Shown: positions 37,835-48,296, numbered from the stretch's first letter. The stretch is 64,000 nt of DNA from Hyphomicrobiales bacterium (GCA_017304475.1 JAFKKV010000010.1:124001-188000), one strand, 5' to 3'. Numbers and translations are program-made. The notes: a model not told the origin generated them from the sequence alone.

Positions 37835-39487
37835 TCAGGAGCGGCCCTGCACCGGGGCCAGCACCTTGTCGGCCGGCCAGCGCAGCCGCCAGCCATGGCG
37901 AATCTCGCGCGACCCGCCGGGCGCCAGATCGAAAGCCCATTCGACGATTCCGCGCCGGCCCTTGACGTCGCGCGTGGTCGGCGCGGTCATTCCCGACAGC
38001 GTCTCGACGGTAATGTCCTGGGCTTCGGTCACCGGCAGGCGGTCTTCGATGACCACCTGGCGCGGGCTCTGCGCGCCGTTGCGCGCGACGATGCGGAATT
38101 CGCGCTCCTCGGTGCGCGCCGACGAGATGATCCCCGCCGATCCGTCGGTGCGGCGCACCACATGGTGCTCGATCCTGACCAGATCGTCCGGGCCGAAGCC
38201 GAGATTGACCATGTCGTCACGGGTGGCGGCCGCGACCTGCGTGCGGCCGGCGAAAACGCCGTCGCGATAGAGCGACACCCGGCCCGGCATGAGCGGCGTC
38301 TCGTCGGCATATTTGAATCGCGCTTCGAGGAAGGCCGTCGGGTCGACGCTCGGCACGGCCCGCGAAATCAATTGCGGTTCGATGGCGGTCGAAGCGATGC
38401 GCAGGGCCCGTGCCCCCTCGCTCGAAGCGATGGTGGTACGGCCGGGAATGACGAAACTGGCCTGGAAGCCACCGGTATCGACCACGGCCTCGGCCTCCTG
38501 CACCCGCATCCGCGCCGATTCCTGCGCCACCGTCGGCGGGCTGATCGGCGCGGGCCTCGGGGCGGCGGCATAGCCGCGTGTTTCGGCCCCGCCCAGGGCA
38601 TCGCTCGACCGCCCCATGGGCGGCTCGTTGAACCGGATGATCAGCGACGCCAATTGCGGCGCGGCGCCGCCGCGCGCCACCCGGACGGTGGAGACGGTGA
38701 GCGCGACATTCGACCAGTCCTCGCCGGTCTCCTGGCGGATTTCCGCACGCCGGACCAGTTCCAGCGCCGGCTTGGCGCCCGTCGTCGCGAGCCGCGCGTC
38801 ATAGACCGGCGCCCAGCGGGCCCCCCGCACGGCATAGGTCACGGTCAGCTCGCCGCGATAGGCAGCCCCCGCCTCGACCGCGATACGCGCCTCGAGGCGC
38901 TGCGGCGGCTGTTGGCGCAGTGCCGCCTCGATGGTCGCGATCTCGCGGTCGAGCGCGCGCTGGCGCTGCTCGGCCTGGCGGATAGCCCGGTCGGCGGCAT
39001 TGGTTTCCTCGACAGCGGCGGCGAAAGCCTGGCGCGCCTCGCCGACATTCAGCCCGCGCTCGCCGCTCGAAAGGGTGGAGCCGGCGACCAGCGCTTCCGC
39101 CGCACGCTTGCGCAAGCGCTCGGCGCCGATCCGGTCGTCCAGCGACAGGCGCTCGTCGCGCAGGGCCTCGAGCTTTTGCACCCGTTCGGGATCGGTCCGT
39201 TCGAAGGCGCGCGGCTGGCGCGCATCGACCGACCCGACGGTCAGCCGGCCCTCGCCGGCGCCGGCGATCCGCAGCGAGCCCGGATCGGCGCTCGGCGGCA
39301 GGTCGCCCAGCACCAGGACATGCTCGCCCGCCGGGACCTCGACCGTGAAGCGGCGGGTGATGCTGGCGCCGTCGGGAAAGACGGTGACCGCGTCGACCCG
39401 CGAGGTGAGGTCGAACTCGGCGGCTCCGGCCGCCATCGACGGCAACAGGAACAGCATGGACAAAGCAACGGTGCGTTGCGGAAACAT
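37835..39487 (-). CDS. DUF4139 domain protein, mucoidy inhibitor MuiA-like
   Basis: 550 residues with a signal peptide (cleavage near AAG|AAEFD). An N-terminal DUF4140-type domain (VTVFPDGASITRRFTVEVPAG) is followed by a helical coiled region (about 100-190) and a C-terminal DUF4139 domain (ELTVTYAVRGARWAPVYDARL, ETGEDWSNVALTVST, VEDRLP-like VIEDRLPVTE). MuiA-type proteins are secreted or periplasmic and have been linked to mucoidy, but the biochemical role is unknown. It lies between purA and pstB on the same strand, with about 150-base gaps on each side. Confidence 0.9.
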   Translation of the reverse strand: MFPQRTVALSMLFLLPSMAAGAAEFDLTSRVDAVTVFPDGASITRRFTVEVPAGEHVLVLGDLPPSADPGSLRIAGAGEGRLTVGSVDARQPRAFERTDPERVQKLEALRDERLSLDDRIGAERLRKRAAEALVAGSTLSSGERGLNVGEARQAFAAAVEETNAADRAIRQAEQRQRALDREIATIEAALRQQPPQRLEARIAVEAGAAYRGELTVTYAVRGARWAPVYDARLATTGAKPALELVRRAEIRQETGEDWSNVALTVSTVRVARGGAAPQLASLIIRFNEPPMGRSSDALGGAETRGYAAAPRPAPISPPTVAQESARMRVQEAEAVVDTGGFQASFVIPGRTTIASSEGARALRIASTAIEPQLISRAVPSVDPTAFLEARFKYADETPLMPGRVSLYRDGVFAGRTQVAAATRDDMVNLGFGPDDLVRIEHHVVRRTDGSAGIISSARTEEREFRIVARNGAQSPRQVVIEDRLPVTEAQDITVETLSGMTAPTTRDVKGRRGIVEWAFDLAPGGSREIRHGWRLRWPADKVLAPVQGRS

Positions 39488-39633
39488 GGGGCGCTCCTCG
39501 TATTGGAGCGTTCAAATTACCCTGAGGAATATGACCGGTTGGCGGCGGAAGCACGGCGCTCGCCGGCGCGGCCGCACGGCAATTGCGTTGATTTTTCAAC
39601 GACCAAGCTGCCGTGCCAGGTCAACTCGGCCGA

Positions 39634-40449
39634 TCAGCCGAAGCGGCCGGTAATATAGTCGCGCGTGCGCCGGTCGCGCGGATTGGTGAAGATCTGGTCG
39701 GTCGCGCCTTCCTCGACGAGAACGCCCAGGTGGAAAAAGGCGGTCCGCTCGGAGACACGCGCGGCCTGCTGCATCGAATGGGTGACGATGACGATGGTGA
39801 AGTTCTGCTTCAACTCGTCGATCAGCTCCTCGATCCGGGCGGTGGCGATCGGGTCCAGCGCCGAGCATGGCTCGTCCATCAGGATCACCTCGGGACTGAC
39901 CGCGATGGCCCGGGCAATGCACAGCCGCTGCTGCTGGCCGCCCGACAGGCCGGTGCCGGAATCCCTGAGCCGATCCTTTACCTCGTTCCACAGGCCGGCC
40001 TTCTTCAGCGCGGTCTCGACCACCTGGTCGAGGCCTGAGCGGGTTCGAACCAGGCCATGGATGCGCGGCCCATAGGCGACATTCTCGTAGATCGATTTGG
40101 GAAACGGATTGGGCTTCTGGAACACCATGCCGACGCGGGCGCGCAACTGCACCACGTCCAGCCCCCGGTCGTTGATGTCCCGGTCGTCGATACGGATGTC
40201 GCCGGTGACCCGGCAGATCGGAATCGTATCGTTCATCCGGTTGAGGCAGCGCAGGAATGTCGACTTGCCGCAGCCCGACGGGCCGATGAAGGCCATGACC
40301 GAGCGCTCGGGAATATCGACATTGACGTCCTTGATGGCCTGCTTGTCGCCATAGAAGACATTGACGTCCCGGCCGGTGATCTTCGGCCGGCCCGCCGGCG
40401 TGATGCCGGAAGCCGCAACCGTGATCGGGAGTTTGGCAGCAGAACGCAT
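39634..40449 (-). CDS. pstB: Phosphate ABC transporter ATP-binding protein PstB
   Basis: 271-residue ABC ATPase energising phosphate uptake. Walker A is GPSGCGKST, the Q-loop [12 protein letters not shown] is PstB-specific, the signature reads [14 protein letters not shown], and Walker B and the H-loop ([16 protein letters not shown]) are intact. The ATG has AAGGG eight bases upstream; the longer frame would start with TTG. It is the last of four pst genes (S-C-A-B). No phoU or phoB follows, unlike many relatives. Confidence 0.96.
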   Translation of the reverse strand: MRSAAKLPITVAASGITPAGRPKITGRDVNVFYGDKQAIKDVNVDIPERSVMAFIGPSGCGKSTFLRCLNRMNDTIPICRVTGDIRIDDRDINDRGLDVVQLRARVGMVFQKPNPFPKSIYENVAYGPRIHGLVRTRSGLDQVVETALKKAGLWNEVKDRLRDSGTGLSGGQQQRLCIARAIAVSPEVILMDEPCSALDPIATARIEELIDELKQNFTIVIVTHSMQQAARVSERTAFFHLGVLVEEGATDQIFTNPRDRRTRDYITGRFG

Positions 40450-40480
40450 CGATTTCACCCTTGCCAAGGCTTGGCGCTGA

Positions 40481-42319
40481 TCACCAGCGACGCTCGAACG
40501 ACTTGCGCAGGAACACGGCGAGCGCGTTCATCGCGATGAGAAACACCAGCAGCACCAGGATCGCCGCGGCGGTCTTGTGCCGGAAGGCCTGCTCGGGAAA
40601 GTCGGCCCACATGAAAATCTGCACCGGCAGAAGGGTCGTGGCATCGAAAATGCCGCCCGGCAGGTCGACCACGAAGGCGACCATGCCGATCATCAGGAGC
40701 GGCGCGGTCTCCCCCAGCGCATGGGCCATGCCGAGAATGGTGCCGGTCAGGATGCCCGGCATGGCGAGCGGCAGGACATGATGGAACACCGCCTGCTGGT
40801 GCGAGGCGCCGACGCCGAGAGCCGCCTCCTTCACCGAGGGCGGCACAGCGCGAATGGCGGCGCGCGCGGCGATAATGATGATCGGCAGCGTCATCAGCGC
40901 CAGCACCAGGCCGCCGACGACGGGCGCCGAGCGAGGCATCTCGAAGACGTTGAGAAAGATCGCAAGACCGAGCAGGCCGAAAATGATCGAGGGCACGGCG
41001 GCGAGGTTGTTGATATTGACCTCGATGATCTCGGTGAACCGGTTGCGCGGCGCGAACTCCTCGAGATAGACGGCGGCCGCGACCCCGATGGGGAAACACA
41101 GCGCGAGCGTGATCGCGAGGGTGAGGAACGAGCCGATAATGGCAACCCCGACGCCTGCGAGTTCGGGCTCCCGCGATGCGCCCCCGGTGAAGAACTCCCA
41201 GGCGATCTGCCGCTCGACCAGCCCGGCCTGCCGCAACGTCTCGAGATAGGCGATCTCGCGGTCGCCGATGCGCCGGCTGGCTTCCGGCACGACGACCCGA
41301 ACGATCTCCCACTGGCCGCCCGGAACGGGATCGAGTGCGCGCGGCGGCAGGATGACCTGGCCCGCGGCGCTGCCGGTTTCGACCGCGCCGAGCTTCACCA
41401 GGCCGCCATTGACCCGCACGAGGAAACTCGAAACCCCGCTGTCCAGCGCCCCTTGCATCTGCGCCTTGCCGATACGCAGCGCGAGTTCGGCGAGGCGCTC
41501 GCGCAGCCCGGCGGCGATATCCCGTGTCGCGGCGAGCTGGCGTCGCTCTTCCGCGATGCGGCCCTGGATCCGGGCCTGCCCCGCCTGCGGAGCGGCGGCG
41601 AGCCTCTGATCGAGGCCCGCGAGATCCTGTTCGAGCCTGGCGGCAACGCGCTCCTGGCCGGCGAGCTCGCGCTTCAGGCCGTCAGTCGCGGCGGCAAGCT
41701 GCCCCTTCAGCGCCGCGAGCGCCGGCTGGAAATTCACCGCCGCCGCCGTGAGCCGGACGCTGCCGCGATCGCCTGACAGCCGCAACTCGCCCTCGCCCTT
41801 GATCACCTCGAGCGCGGTGATCCGTCCCTTCAGGTAGAGATCGGCCATGTCGTCGAGCGGCAGGAGCACCTGTTGCCGCGTGCCGATCATGGCGGGATCC
41901 GCCAGCACCTGCCGGCGCAGGATCGAGGCGGCGCCTGATGACACGATATTGGCGAGCGCCCGGCGTTCGGCCCGCTCGGCCACATCGGGGAAATGGACGC
42001 GCAGCGCGCCATTGACCACGGCATCGAAATTGCCGGCATTGATGGCGCGCACCAGCACGTCACCCGAGAGGTTCTGCGGGTTCAGGTCGTCCTGCGCCAG
42101 CACGACGTCGAGCTTCACATAGGACTGGGTGAAGGCCGGGATCGCCTGGACGACGATGGTCGCCAGGAACAGGACCAGGAAGCCGCCGGCGAGCAGCAAT
42201 GCGCCGAGGCCCATGGCCCGAAACACGAATTCGCGGCGATAACGCGCCTTCAGCCGCCGGAGCGCGGCGGCATCGGTATGCAGTTCGGTGACGATCCGGG
42301 ATGACGGGATGTCAGTCAT
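40481..42319 (-). CDS. pstA: Phosphate ABC transporter permease PstA with periplasmic coiled-coil insert
   Basis: 612 residues, well above the roughly 280-450 usual for PstA. TM1 is at about 36-58. A large periplasmic part follows (about 60-385): a DUF3333-like segment, then a heptad-rich Ala/Gln/Glu/Arg coiled coil at about 200-290. The remaining five membrane helices (about 390-600) carry the permease EAA-type loop ([29 protein letters not shown]). The start overlaps the pstC stop by eight bases. The core motifs suggest a working permease, and the coil may contact PstS or the cell wall. Confidence 0.92.
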   Translation of the reverse strand: MTDIPSSRIVTELHTDAAALRRLKARYRREFVFRAMGLGALLLAGGFLVLFLATIVVQAIPAFTQSYVKLDVVLAQDDLNPQNLSGDVLVRAINAGNFDAVVNGALRVHFPDVAERAERRALANIVSSGAASILRRQVLADPAMIGTRQQVLLPLDDMADLYLKGRITALEVIKGEGELRLSGDRGSVRLTAAAVNFQPALAALKGQLAAATDGLKRELAGQERVAARLEQDLAGLDQRLAAAPQAGQARIQGRIAEERRQLAATRDIAAGLRERLAELALRIGKAQMQGALDSGVSSFLVRVNGGLVKLGAVETGSAAGQVILPPRALDPVPGGQWEIVRVVVPEASRRIGDREIAYLETLRQAGLVERQIAWEFFTGGASREPELAGVGVAIIGSFLTLAITLALCFPIGVAAAVYLEEFAPRNRFTEIIEVNINNLAAVPSIIFGLLGLAIFLNVFEMPRSAPVVGGLVLALMTLPIIIIAARAAIRAVPPSVKEAALGVGASHQQAVFHHVLPLAMPGILTGTILGMAHALGETAPLLMIGMVAFVVDLPGGIFDATTLLPVQIFMWADFPEQAFRHKTAAAILVLLVFLIAMNALAVFLRKSFERRW

Positions 42320-43691
42320 AGTGTTCCCGGTATCTCTTGACCACCCTGAGCGCGAGGAGATTGAGCGCCAGCGTGATCGCGAACAGCGCCAGCCCGAGCG
42401 CGAAGGCGGCAAGCGTCTTCGGGCTGTCGAACTCCTGGTCGCCGGTCAGCAGCGCGCCGATCTGCACGGTGACGGTCGTGACCGCTTCCAGCGGATTGAG
42501 CGTCAGGTTGGCCGCCATGCCCGCTGCCATCACCACGATCATGGTTTCGCCGATGGCGCGCGAGACCGCCAGCACCAGGGCCGAGACGATGCCCGGCAGG
42601 GCCGCCGGCAGCACCACTTTCCGGATCGTCTCCGACTTGGTCGCGCCGAGCCCCATCGAGCCGTCGCGCAGCGATTGCGGCACGGCGTTGAGGACGTCGT
42701 CCGACAGCGAAGACACGAAGGGCACGATCATGATGCCCATCACCAGGCCGGCGGCGAGCGCGCTTTCCGAGGCGACGTCGAGGCCGAGCCCCTGGCCGCT
42801 GTCGCGGATGAACGGCGCGACCGTCAGGGCCGCGAAGAAGCCGTAGACCACGGTCGGAATGCCGGCGAGAACTTCCAGCATCGGCTTGCCGACCGCGCGC
42901 ACCGGCCCCGAGGCATAGTCCGCCAGGTAGATCGCGGCGAAAATGCCGATGGGTGCCGCCACCCCGACGGCGATCAGCGTGATCAGCAGCGTGCCGGCGA
43001 TGAGCGGAACGATGCCGAATGCCGCACTGCCGCCGACCTGATCGGCACGGAAGGCCATTTGCTGCGGCGTCCAGGTCAACCCGAACAGGAAGTCGATCGG
43101 GCTGACCATCGCAAAGAAGCGCAGGGATTCGGTCACCAGCGACAGCACGATGCCGATCGTGGTCAGGATCGCGAGTGCCGCCGAGGCGAGCAGGAACAGC
43201 CTGACCACGGCCTCCACCCGGTGGCGCGCACGGAAGGTCGGGGTGATCGCCCGCCAGGCCATCACGAAGCCGATCGCGCCCGCCGCCGCCATGACGACGA
43301 TCATGGCCGTGACCGAGACCTGATCCAACCTCGTGAAGACCAGCGCCGCCTGTTCGCGCAGGCCGTCGCGCAGGACCGCGGTGCCGTCCTGGGCGATGGC
43401 CTGGACGTCGCGCCAGAACCCGTCGCCCTGGGCACGGCTGAACCCGCCGGTCTCGGCGGCGAACGCGGCGAAGAGCCGGGCACGCACCACCCTGGGCGCG
43501 ATCAGCGACCAGAGGACGAGAACCGCCAAAGGCGGCCCGGCGGTCATCAAAGCGAGCCACCAGCCGTGATAGCCGGGGCGCGAATGCATCGCGGCATAAT
43601 CGGCGCCGGCGAGCGCCGCCGACCTCCTGCGTCCGAGCGGCAGGCAAATGATGCCGATGGCCAGAAGCAAGCCGAACAGGGTTGGAAACAT
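42312..43691 (-). CDS. pstC: Phosphate ABC transporter permease PstC
   Basis: 459 residues, a length typical of alphaproteobacterial PstC with an N-terminal extension. Two hydrophobic segments and a periplasmic stretch with GFSRAQGDGFWRDVQ come first. The conserved permease core follows, with the EAA loop (MGLGATKSETIRKVVLPAALPGIVSALVLA), GIPTVVYGFFAALTVAPF and SRAIGETMIVVMAAG. It forms the phosphate channel with PstA. The start codon is ATG, 20 bases after the pstS stop. Confidence 0.95.
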   Translation of the reverse strand: MFPTLFGLLLAIGIICLPLGRRRSAALAGADYAAMHSRPGYHGWWLALMTAGPPLAVLVLWSLIAPRVVRARLFAAFAAETGGFSRAQGDGFWRDVQAIAQDGTAVLRDGLREQAALVFTRLDQVSVTAMIVVMAAAGAIGFVMAWRAITPTFRARHRVEAVVRLFLLASAALAILTTIGIVLSLVTESLRFFAMVSPIDFLFGLTWTPQQMAFRADQVGGSAAFGIVPLIAGTLLITLIAVGVAAPIGIFAAIYLADYASGPVRAVGKPMLEVLAGIPTVVYGFFAALTVAPFIRDSGQGLGLDVASESALAAGLVMGIMIVPFVSSLSDDVLNAVPQSLRDGSMGLGATKSETIRKVVLPAALPGIVSALVLAVSRAIGETMIVVMAAGMAANLTLNPLEAVTTVTVQIGALLTGDQEFDSPKTLAAFALGLALFAITLALNLLALRVVKRYREHYD

Positions 43692-43711
43692 CGCCGCCGC
43701 CCGCCAGCCGT

Positions 43712-44743
43712 CTAGAGGCCGGCCATGCCGGCAGCGCCCCGGGCGCCGCGGGCAACCGCTTCGCGATCGGCGCGCTGCAGGGGCACGAGGCCCTTGCGCT
43801 CGAGATAGCCGTCCTCGCCCATGGCGGCTTCCGAGACATATTCGTCGACGAAATCCTGCAGGCCCGGGATCACGCCGATATGGTCGCGCTTCACATAGAT
43901 GAACAGCGACCGGGCCAGCGGATAGCGGCCGGCAGCGATCGCCTCGACCGCCGGCTCGACGCCGTCGATGCGGGTGCCCTGGATCTTGTCCTGGTTCTCC
44001 TCGAGAAAGGAAAAGCCGAAAATGCCGAACGAACCGGGATTGGCCCTCAGCCGCTGGACGATGATATTGTCGTTCTCACCGGCCTCGACATAGGCTCCGT
44101 CGGCCCGCACCTGCTGGCAGGCGCGCGGGTCGATCGCCACGTTCAGCCGGCGTTGCGCCTGCCGGCAGCCTTCCAGCAGGCCGAGCTCGTTCAAGGCATC
44201 GCGGGTGCCCGAGGTCGGCGGCGGACCAAGCACCTCGATCTTGCGCGCGGGCAGGCTCGGCGAGATATCCGACCAGAGCCGGTTCGGGTTGGCCACGCTT
44301 TGCCCCTGGCCATCCGGCACCTCGGCGGCTAGCGCCAGATAGAGCTGCTCCAGCGTCACCTGCATCGCCGGCACCGCCCTGGAATTGGCGATGACGATGC
44401 CGTCGAAGCCGACTTTCACTTCGACCGGCGTCACGCCATTGCGCCGACAGGTTGCGAATTCCGACGGCGTGATGCGGCGCGAGGCATTGGCAATGTCGGG
44501 CGTATGGGTGCCGACCCCGCCACAGAACAGCCGCATGCCGCCACCCGTGCCGGTCGCTTCGACGATCGGCGCCTTGCCACCCTTCTGGCCGAAACGCTCG
44601 GCAACGGCCGCGGTGAACGGAAAGACCGTTGACGAGCCGGTGATCTGGATACGGTCGCGGCCCTGCGCTCCCGCAGCGCCCGCCAGGGCCAGCACGCCGC
44701 CGATCACCACGGCCGTAAAGGAGATCACAGCGGCCAATTTCAC
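43712..44743 (-). CDS. pstS: Phosphate-binding periplasmic protein (PstS-like)
   Basis: 343 residues with a signal peptide (VKLAAVISFTAVVIGGVLALAGAAGA|QG). The phosphate-binding signature follows at once (ITGSSTVFPFTAAVAERF), with GTGGGMRLFCGGVG, DIANASRRI and PTSGTRDALNE, as in the PstS subclass common in alphaproteobacteria. It captures phosphate for PstCAB. The GTG start is fixed by CAGGAG seven bases upstream. A Pho box lies about 92 bases before it. First gene of pstSCAB. Confidence 0.93.
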   Translation of the reverse strand: MKLAAVISFTAVVIGGVLALAGAAGAQGRDRIQITGSSTVFPFTAAVAERFGQKGGKAPIVEATGTGGGMRLFCGGVGTHTPDIANASRRITPSEFATCRRNGVTPVEVKVGFDGIVIANSRAVPAMQVTLEQLYLALAAEVPDGQGQSVANPNRLWSDISPSLPARKIEVLGPPPTSGTRDALNELGLLEGCRQAQRRLNVAIDPRACQQVRADGAYVEAGENDNIIVQRLRANPGSFGIFGFSFLEENQDKIQGTRIDGVEPAVEAIAAGRYPLARSLFIYVKRDHIGVIPGLQDFVDEYVSEAAMGEDGYLERKGLVPLQRADREAVARGARGAAGMAGL

Positions 44744-44834
44744 GTGATGCTCCTGGCTTGCGGGGGCTTTGCCGGACCGCGTCCTGGCAGCCGCGGCTCC
44801 GGCCATGCGGGACAAGCCGCGGGGCGCTTCTTTT

Positions 44835-44852
44835 ATGACCTGACAATGACAG
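44835..44852 (-). promoter_or_regulatory. Pho box upstream of pstSCAB
   Basis: On the minus strand, CTGTCAT-TGTC-AGGTCAT is a direct repeat with the 11-base period of PhoB binding sites (consensus CTGTCAT-N4-CTGTCAT). One base of the second half is changed and its first base is A. The position fits activation of pstS during phosphate starvation, with CATAAA just downstream as a possible -10 element. Confidence 0.8.
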
Positions 44853-45037
44853 ATCGATGAACGATCTTATCCATATTTTCCAATGGATTACGATGCAAGT
44901 CCGGACATGGCCGCCCAGCCGGCCGGATCTCCGTGACGGCGCTGGCGGCGCCGCATCGCTCGAATGCATCCGGCGCGCCTGACAGGCCTCGTCCGGCCCG
45001 TCTATAGTGCGCACGCCCCGCGGGAATCCGGCAGCGC

Positions 45038-45922
45038 ATGCGCCTTTCCAACAATCCCTATCTGATCCTAGCGGCCACCACGCTGATCTGGGCCGGCAAT
45101 GCGGTGGCGAGCCGCATGGCGGTTGGCCACGTCTCGCCGATGATGCTGACGGCGCTGCGCTGGATCTTCACGCTCTTGATCATGACGACCATCGCCGGCC
45201 CCGCCTTCCGGCAGGAATGGCCCGAAATCAAGGCCAATGCCGGCTGGCTGATCCTCATGGGGGTTGTCGGCTTTACCGGCTTCAACGCCCTGTTCTATTT
45301 GTCCGCGCAATATACCACCGCGGTGAATATCGGCATTATCCAGGGCTCGATCCCGGTCATGGTGCTGATCGGCGCCTTCCTCGCCTACCGCACCCGCATC
45401 ACCGGCCTGCAGATGATCGGCATCGCCGTCACGCTGATCGGCATCGTGCTGCTGGCAACCCGCGGTCATCTGGACCAATTGCTCGGCCTGGCCTTCAATT
45501 TCGGCGACCTGCTCATGCTGATCGCCTGCCTCGGCTATGCCGCCTATACGGTGGCCTTGCGGGAGCGGCCGAAGATCTCGCCGCAGCCGTTCTTTCTCAG
45601 CCTGTCGGCCGTCGCGCTGGTCTCGTCGCTGCCGCTGCTGGCGATCGAGATCGCCAGCGGGGCCGCGCGCTGGCCCGATGCCAAGGCGCTCGCGATCATC
45701 GCCTATGTGGCGCTCCTGCCGGGCTTTGTCGCCCAACTCCTGTTCATGCGCGCCGTCGAGATGATCGGCCCTGGCCGGGCCGGCCTTTGGGTCAATCTCG
45801 TACCGGTCTGGGCGGCGATCCTCGGACCGTTGATCCTGGGCGAACTCTTCGCCTGGTACCACGCCGTGGCGCTCGCCCTGGTGCTCAGCGGCATCGCGGT
45901 CGCCGAAAGCCGGCGGCGCTGA
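45038..45922 (+). CDS. DMT-family transporter (two EamA domains)
   Basis: 294 residues with about ten membrane helices in two EamA repeats. The first begins LILAATTLIWAGNAVASRMAV and the second LLMLIACLGYAAYTVALRERP. Such proteins export amino acids or other metabolites; the substrate is unknown. The gene is divergent from pstS and convergent with the next membrane protein. The two face each other across only nine bases. Confidence 0.9.
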   Translation: MRLSNNPYLILAATTLIWAGNAVASRMAVGHVSPMMLTALRWIFTLLIMTTIAGPAFRQEWPEIKANAGWLILMGVVGFTGFNALFYLSAQYTTAVNIGIIQGSIPVMVLIGAFLAYRTRITGLQMIGIAVTLIGIVLLATRGHLDQLLGLAFNFGDLLMLIACLGYAAYTVALRERPKISPQPFFLSLSAVALVSSLPLLAIEIASGAARWPDAKALAIIAYVALLPGFVAQLLFMRAVEMIGPGRAGLWVNLVPVWAAILGPLILGELFAWYHAVALALVLSGIAVAESRRR

Positions 45923-45931
45923 AGGCAGCCT

Positions 45932-46510
45932 TCAGCTTCGCCCGCCGCCGGCAAACCGCGCCATCAGGGCGAGCAGCACCGCCATGCCGACGCCGAACAT
46001 GGCCCCAAGGATGGCGGTGACCGCCAACCGGCCGCCGAAGGGAGCCTGGCCGCGGATCGCCGGCAGCACCACCCAATTGACCATGGCAGGCCCCATCACG
46101 CCGAACAGCAGACCGAACAGCACCCCGGCGCCGAACAGGGCGATCAGGCCGGCGACGAGCGCGCCCGACAACACGCCGATGGCGATGGCGCGGAAGTCGC
46201 CGAAGACCAGCGAGGCGGCCCCCCACACCAGGGCGCCGGTGAAAATGCCGAAGACGATCGCCACCAGATGGCCACGTGACTGAAATCCCGCCCGATCCCA
46301 CAGGAGCACGAACAGGATGCCCCAGAGGCCGCCCCAGAAACATTGATTGACGATCTGCGGCAGGCCGAGCGGCGCCACCGCCCGGAGCGAATAGACCGGG
46401 ATCTGCGCCAGGCCGAACTGGTTCAATGCAAAACTGGTCGTCTGATCGAAGACGAGAATCGACAGGGCGCCGACGACGAAGCCGAGCGCGAGACGCGGAA
46501 GCGAGGACAT
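45932..46510 (-). CDS. Polytopic membrane protein of unknown function
   Basis: 192 residues with about five to six Gly/Ala-rich membrane helices (LALGFVVGALSILVF, FWGGLWGILFVLLW, GHLVAIVFGIFTGALVWG, VLSGALVAGLIALFGAGVLFGLLFG and a last one). I recognise no named family. The start is the ATG at MSSLPRLAL. A 160-base gap then separates it from the serA end and shows only GC-rich dyads. Confidence 0.8.
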   Translation of the reverse strand: MSSLPRLALGFVVGALSILVFDQTTSFALNQFGLAQIPVYSLRAVAPLGLPQIVNQCFWGGLWGILFVLLWDRAGFQSRGHLVAIVFGIFTGALVWGAASLVFGDFRAIAIGVLSGALVAGLIALFGAGVLFGLLFGVMGPAMVNWVVLPAIRGQAPFGGRLAVTAILGAMFGVGMAVLLALMARFAGGGRS

Positions 46511-46671
46511 GGACCACCCCAGGAAAACGAGTCGGCAGTCTAAAGGCTTCGCGCGCGCCGGGAAATCGGGCGGACAGGCGGCCTCACAGAGTCATCACGG
46601 CCGGCCCGCTCCCGCGGACCGGCCGTGACCGGATCGATCGTCGTCGCCCGCCGGAACCGGCCGGCGCCGGC

Positions 46672-48258
46672 TCAGAACACCAGGCGGCGCGCCCGCTTCA
46701 CATGCGGGATCTCATGAATGCTGGCGAGCAGGTCGTCGGAGATCTTCTCGTCGACTGCGACGAAACAGATGGCATCGCCGCCGGGCTTGTCGCGGCCGAG
46801 ATTGAAGGTCGCGATATTGACGCCGGCATTGCCGAGCAGCATGCCGAACTGGCCGATGAAGCCCGGCTTGTCGTCATTGCGCACATAAAGCATGTGCGGC
46901 GCGAATTCCGCGTCCATGGCGATGTGCCGGATCTCGACGATGCGCGGCTTGCCGTCGGCGAGCACGGTGCCGGCGGCATGGCGCGGCATGTCCTCGGCTT
47001 CCACGGTGATCAGGATGCGGCTTTCCAGATTGCCCGGCGCCTCGCGCTTCACCTCGTCGACCGTGATGCCCTTGTCGGTGGCGATGCCCACCGCATTGAC
47101 CATGTTGATGTCGGAAAGGAACGGCCGGAGCGCGCCGGTCACGGCGGCGGCCGTCAACGGCCGGACGTTCAGATCCGCCACGGCGCCTTCGAACTCGATC
47201 CGGATGCCCTTGATCGGCGCCTCGGTGAGCTGGCCGAGGAACGAACCGAGCTTTTCCGCCAGCGCCACGAAGGGCCTGAGCTTCGGCGCCTCTTCCGCCG
47301 AGATCGACGGGAAATTCACCGCATTGGTGATGGCCCCCGACAGGAGATAGTCGGACATCTGCTCGGCCACCTGCAGGGCGACATTTTCCTGCGCCTCGTT
47401 GGTGGCTGCCCCCAGATGCGGCGTGCAGATCACATTGGGATGGCCGAACAGCGGATTGGTGGTCGCCGGCTCTTCCGAGAACACGTCGAAGGCCGCGCCG
47501 GCGACATGGCCCGAATCGAGCGCTTCGCGCAGCGCCACCTCGTCGACCAGCCCGCCGCGCGCGCAATTGATGATGCGCACGCCCTTCTTGGTCTTGGCCA
47601 GCGCCTCGCGCGACAGGACGTTGCGGGTCTGCGCGGTCATCGGCACATGCAGCGTGATGAAGTCGGCGCGCCGCAGCAGGTCGTCGAGGTCGACCTTCTC
47701 GACGCCGATCGAGATGGCGCGCTCCGGCGACAGATAGGGATCGAAGGCGATCACCTTCATCTTCAGGCCGAGCGCCCGGTCGGCGACGATCGAGCCGATA
47801 TTGCCGCAGCCGATGATGCCGAGCGTCTTCGAGGTCAGCTCGACGCCCATATATTTGTTCTTTTCCCACTTGCCGGCCTGGGTGGTCCGGTCGGCATCGG
47901 GGATCTGGCGGGCGATCGCGAACATCATCGCGACCGCGTGCTCGGCCGTGGTGATCGAATTGCCGAAGGGCGTGTTCATCACGATGATGCCCTTGGCGGT
48001 CGCGGCGGGGATGTCGACATTGTCGACGCCGATGCCGGCGCGGCCGATTACCTTGAGCTTCGCCCCGTTGGCGAGAATCGCCGGGGTCACCTTGGAGGCC
48101 GAGCGGATCGCCAGGCCGTCATAATCGCCGATGATGGCGGCGAGCTTGTCCTTGTCCTTGCCGAGCGCCGGCTGGAAATCGACTTCGATGCCGCGATCCC
48201 TGAAGATCTGGACGGCGGCGGGCGAAAGGGCGTCGGAAATGAGTACGCGAGGGGCCAT
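46672..48258 (-). CDS. serA: D-3-phosphoglycerate dehydrogenase
   Basis: 528 residues, the long type-I form. The NAD-binding Rossmann domain contains LGIIGCGNIGSIVADRA (about 147). Catalytic Arg lies in INCARGGLVDE (about 237), and Glu and His in the following SEEPA and HLGAATNEAQ. An intervening ASB domain follows and a C-terminal ACT domain (FIGQFGMLLGNAGVNIATFNLGR) for serine feedback. It oxidises 3-phosphoglycerate to 3-phosphohydroxypyruvate, the first step of serine synthesis. It is second in the operon after serC, 78 bases downstream, with a strong hairpin in the gap. Confidence 0.97.
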   Translation of the reverse strand: MAPRVLISDALSPAAVQIFRDRGIEVDFQPALGKDKDKLAAIIGDYDGLAIRSASKVTPAILANGAKLKVIGRAGIGVDNVDIPAATAKGIIVMNTPFGNSITTAEHAVAMMFAIARQIPDADRTTQAGKWEKNKYMGVELTSKTLGIIGCGNIGSIVADRALGLKMKVIAFDPYLSPERAISIGVEKVDLDDLLRRADFITLHVPMTAQTRNVLSREALAKTKKGVRIINCARGGLVDEVALREALDSGHVAGAAFDVFSEEPATTNPLFGHPNVICTPHLGAATNEAQENVALQVAEQMSDYLLSGAITNAVNFPSISAEEAPKLRPFVALAEKLGSFLGQLTEAPIKGIRIEFEGAVADLNVRPLTAAAVTGALRPFLSDINMVNAVGIATDKGITVDEVKREAPGNLESRILITVEAEDMPRHAAGTVLADGKPRIVEIRHIAMDAEFAPHMLYVRNDDKPGFIGQFGMLLGNAGVNIATFNLGRDKPGGDAICFVAVDEKISDDLLASIHEIPHVKRARRLVF

Positions 48259-48296
48259 GCTGATGGGCTCCGGTCAGCGGTTGAAAAGGATATGAA

